7,574 nucleotides of DNA from Bacillota bacterium (GTDB taxonomy: Bacteria; Bacillota; Dethiobacteria; DTU022; JAAZDU01): NCBI GenBank assembly GCA_012512665.1, contig JAAZDU010000047.1, positions 1-7,574 on the forward strand, written 5' to 3'. Below the pieces are notes generated by a model. It searched no databases and was not told the DNA's origin. It worked only from the letters and a program-made list of their open reading frames with translations. This document shows positions 6,495 to 7,574 of the stretch, piece by piece (position 1 is the first letter of the stretch; every line of letters starts with the position of its first letter). The translations under genes were made by a program, and so were the position numbers.

Positions 6495-7574
6495 AAGAGC
6501 TTTAATAAGTGTTTATGCTAAGACAAATTTGATAGACTTTGCCAAGGGACTCGTAGAATTGGGGTGGGAAATTATTTCAACCGGTGGCACAGCAAATTTG
6601 CTGCTGCAGGAAAAGATTCCGGTTACTAAGGTGAGCGATATTACCGGATTCCCCGAGATACTGGGGGGCAGGGTGAAAACACTGCATCCTCGAATTCATG
6701 GTGGTATATTGGCCCGCAGGGATAAGATAAGTGATCTAGAGGAGTTAAAAGGGCAGAATATAAAGCCTGTAGATTTGGTTGTAGTTAATTTATACCCTTT
6801 CAAAGAAACTGTCCAAACAGAAGGAGCATCACACGAGGATATAATAGAAAACATTGATATTGGTGGCCCGGCGCTTATCAGGGCCGCGGCTAAAAACTAT
6901 CCCCATGTTGGGGTTATTGTCAATCCTGCTCATTACGATCTAGTATTAAATGAATTAAGGAGTAAAGGTTCTTTATCGCTGACTACAAGGGAAAAGTTAG
7001 CCAGGGAAGCCTTTTTACATACTGCACATTATGATGCTCTGATTTCCTCCTATTTTTCCTCAAGAATGACAGACGGTAGTGAACTGTTTCAAAAAGAAAT
7101 GCTTTTACCTCTGCAAAAGGTTCAGGATTTACGATACGGAGAGAACCCCCAGCAAAAAGCTGCTTTTTACAAAGACTCTTATTCCCCATGCCCGGGTCTG
7201 CCCCAGATAAAACAGCTTCACGGCAAAGAGCTTTCTTTCAATAATTTAAACGATCTGCAGGCTGCCTGGGAATTATCCCGGGAGTTTACAGAGACAACGG
7301 TAGTAGCAGTTAAACATACTAATCCCTGTGGTGTTGCTTCTGGGAAAACTATCTTTGATGCTTATGTAAAGGCTTATGAGGCAGACCCTGTTTCTATCTT
7401 TGGGGGAATTATTGTCTGCAACAGAGAGATCGATGAATTAACGGCAGAAAAAATGTCGGAGACTTTCCTGGAAATCGTTGCTGCTCCCTCTTTTTCAACC
7501 GCCGCCACGGAGATATTAAAAAAGAAAAAAAATCTCCGCCTTTTGTTACTTCCTGCAGTTGGGAAGAAATGTAC
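6487..7574 (+). CDS. purH: Bifunctional AICAR formyltransferase / IMP cyclohydrolase, 3'-truncated by window end
   Basis: PurH performs the last two steps to IMP: formylation of AICAR with 10-formyltetrahydrofolate and ring closure of FAICAR. I translated the frame from ATG 6487 and it is open to the window edge for 362 complete codons, about 70% of the usual 510 residues. The N-terminal MGS-like cyclohydrolase domain shows STGGTA (31-36), the stretch around GRVKTLHPRIHGG (61-73), VNLYPF (100-105) and NIDIGGPALIRAAAKNY (122-138). The transformylase domain begins around residue 200, with DLRYGENPQQ (214-223), the catalytic Lys276-His277 in KHTNPCG, SIFGG and EIVAAPSFS. The start overlaps the purN stop by 8 bases; a GAAGAAGGTG ribosome site lies about 12 bases upstream inside purN. 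No defect is seen in the visible part. purD often follows purH in Firmicutes but lies outside the window if present. Confidence 0.96.
   Translation, partial: MNKRALISVYAKTNLIDFAKGLVELGWEIISTGGTANLLLQEKIPVTKVSDITGFPEILGGRVKTLHPRIHGGILARRDKISDLEELKGQNIKPVDLVVVNLYPFKETVQTEGASHEDIIENIDIGGPALIRAAAKNYPHVGVIVNPAHYDLVLNELRSKGSLSLTTREKLAREAFLHTAHYDALISSYFSSRMTDGSELFQKEMLLPLQKVQDLRYGENPQQKAAFYKDSYSPCPGLPQIKQLHGKELSFNNLNDLQAAWELSREFTETTVVAVKHTNPCGVASGKTIFDAYVKAYEADPVSIFGGIIVCNREIDELTAEKMSETFLEIVAAPSFSTAATEILKKKKNLRLLLLPAVGKKC

Overview
The window is a purine nucleotide gene cluster with every gene on the + strand. The organism looks like a low-to-mid GC Firmicute, most likely an anaerobic clostridial lineage. 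This rests on strong AGGAGG-type ribosome sites, two TTG starts, AT-rich spacers, and a PurF of the Bacillus type (propeptide plus four iron-sulfur cysteines). The genus cannot be told from the sequence.

Layout: positions 2-1291 hold the 3' part of guaA (GMP synthase), cut by the window start exactly at its glutaminase active site. A 115-base AT-rich spacer follows, then 1407-2696, a purine permease of the NCS2/AzgA-like type. A rho-independent terminator-like hairpin (2705-2757) separates the permease from purE (2792-3295). After a 99-base spacer come purF (3395-4780), purM (4798-5856), purN (5853-6494) and purH (6487 to the window end, incomplete). purM and purN overlap by 4 bases and purN and purH by 8, so these genes are almost certainly co-transcribed and translationally coupled.

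Together the genes cover de novo IMP synthesis steps 1 (PurF), 3 (PurN), 5 (PurM), carboxylation (PurE) and the last two steps (PurH), plus conversion of XMP to GMP (GuaA) and probable nucleobase uptake (permease). purB, purC, purK, purL/Q/S and purD are not in the window. purB and purC would commonly be expected between purE and purF, and only a short spacer is there.

The most notable observation is in guaA. The codon at the glutaminase nucleophile position reads Gly, not Cys, and two other conserved glutaminase motifs are also altered, while the ATP pyrophosphatase and dimerisation parts are intact. This suggests a GMP synthase with a degenerate glutaminase domain that uses free ammonia. 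The second amidotransferase here, PurF, keeps its catalytic cysteine but has unusual residues in its glutamine loop. No mobile element, CRISPR array, tRNA, rRNA or recognisable riboswitch was seen, and no stretch over 300 bases lacks a gene.
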